Below are positions 63,865 to 64,000 of a stretch of DNA of 64,000 bases, in pieces (positions within the stretch are counted from its first letter, which is position 1; every line of letters begins with the position of its first letter). The position numbers and the translations under genes are program-made. The notes beneath the pieces were generated by a model. The model did not search any database, was not told the origin of the DNA, and saw only the letters and a program-made list of their open reading frames with translations. This DNA is from Pseudomonas capeferrum. GTDB taxonomy: Bacteria; Pseudomonadota; Gammaproteobacteria; Pseudomonadales; Pseudomonadaceae. The DNA lies in NCBI RefSeq assembly GCF_000731675.1, contig NZ_JMIT01000001.1, positions 2,105,713 to 2,169,712 on the forward strand. The letters are read 5' to 3'.

Positions 63865-63897
63865 GCCCGGGGTTCGTGAGGACCCCGGGCTTTTTAT
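63865..63897 (+). terminator. Terminator of aceA
   Basis: A 9-bp GC stem GCCCGGGGT / ACCCCGGGC with an 8-base loop is followed by TTTTTATT. Confidence 0.9.
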
Positions 63898-63930
63898 TGT
63901 AGAAGGGCTTGCCACGACATTTTCAGCGCC

Positions 63931-63970
63931 TATGAGATCGAGCGCCGCCCGCGCGGCGCTCGATCTCATA
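63931..63970. repeat. Perfect 18-bp hairpin (palindromic element)
   Basis: TATGAGATCGAGCGCCGC and its exact complement GCGGCGCTCGATCTCATA flank a 4-base loop CCGC. It is a dispersed-palindrome type structure different from the REP units elsewhere in the window. It lies downstream of the aceA terminator. Confidence 0.8.
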
Positions 63971-64000
63971 GCCACCCCCCTCAAGCCAAGCACCTGCCAA

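Overview
The window is a high-GC Pseudomonas chromosome segment of the P. putida group. The evidence is the gene order lon-clpX-clpP-tig, the Arg-His-Leu-His tRNA cluster beside folD, a TTG-started gacA followed by uvrC, pgsA and tRNA-Gly, and P. putida-style REP hairpins. Functions and locus-tag comparisons to P. putida KT2440 come from reading translations by eye and from memory; nothing was searched.

Left half (1-32.4 kb, ordinary core genome). Protein quality control comes first, on the minus strand: lon (cut by the window edge), clpX, clpP and trigger factor. A tRNA operon with a strong promoter and UP element follows, then folD. Next is a six-gene glycerol-type ABC transporter (glpSTPQUV) under a sigma-54 promoter, with a divergent AcoR-like activator. 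Then come a co-transcribed aerotaxis receptor and GGDEF/EAL protein, a dicarboxylate-type symporter with two GntR/FCD regulators, a lipoprotein, a PACE-type efflux protein with its divergent LysR gene, and the amino-acid chemoreceptor mcpA. A D-amino-acid catabolic set follows (YkvI-type carrier, RidA, DauA-like dehydrogenase, divergent XRE-cupin regulator), then a TSUP carrier and a histidine phosphatase.

Island (about 32.5-42.8 kb). A decayed Tat-type aminotransferase pseudogene leads into a clearly AT-rich block of nine minus-strand genes, bounded on the far side by a damaged IS3-family element and a tRNA-Gly gene. Its first gene encodes an Fe(II)/2-oxoglutarate enzyme with an H-W-G facial dyad and the residue spacing of the free-amino-acid radical halogenase BesD. 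It is followed by a VOC protein, a DUF3291 protein, a haem-oxygenase-like di-iron oxidase with a complete ligand set, an ATP-grasp ligase, a CPA-type antiporter, an EamA exporter, a LysR regulator and a rubredoxin. I infer a small biosynthetic cluster for a chlorinated (or chlorination-derived) amino acid or dipeptide. The halogenase/HDO/ATP-grasp core resembles the bes pathway, but the rest of the gene set is not one I recognise. This is the best candidate for a new system in the window.

Right half (42.8-64 kb, core genome). It holds gacA-uvrC-pgsA-tRNA-Gly, small regulators and enzymes, pitA, a GST, a thioesterase, an amino-acid permease with a LysR regulator and a class-III aminotransferase, a second EF-G (fusB), a SulP transporter, an exported subtilase, a mini-secretin protein and aceA (isocitrate lyase) with a long leader. 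From memory, the left and right halves are far apart in KT2440, so the island appears to sit at a rearrangement junction.
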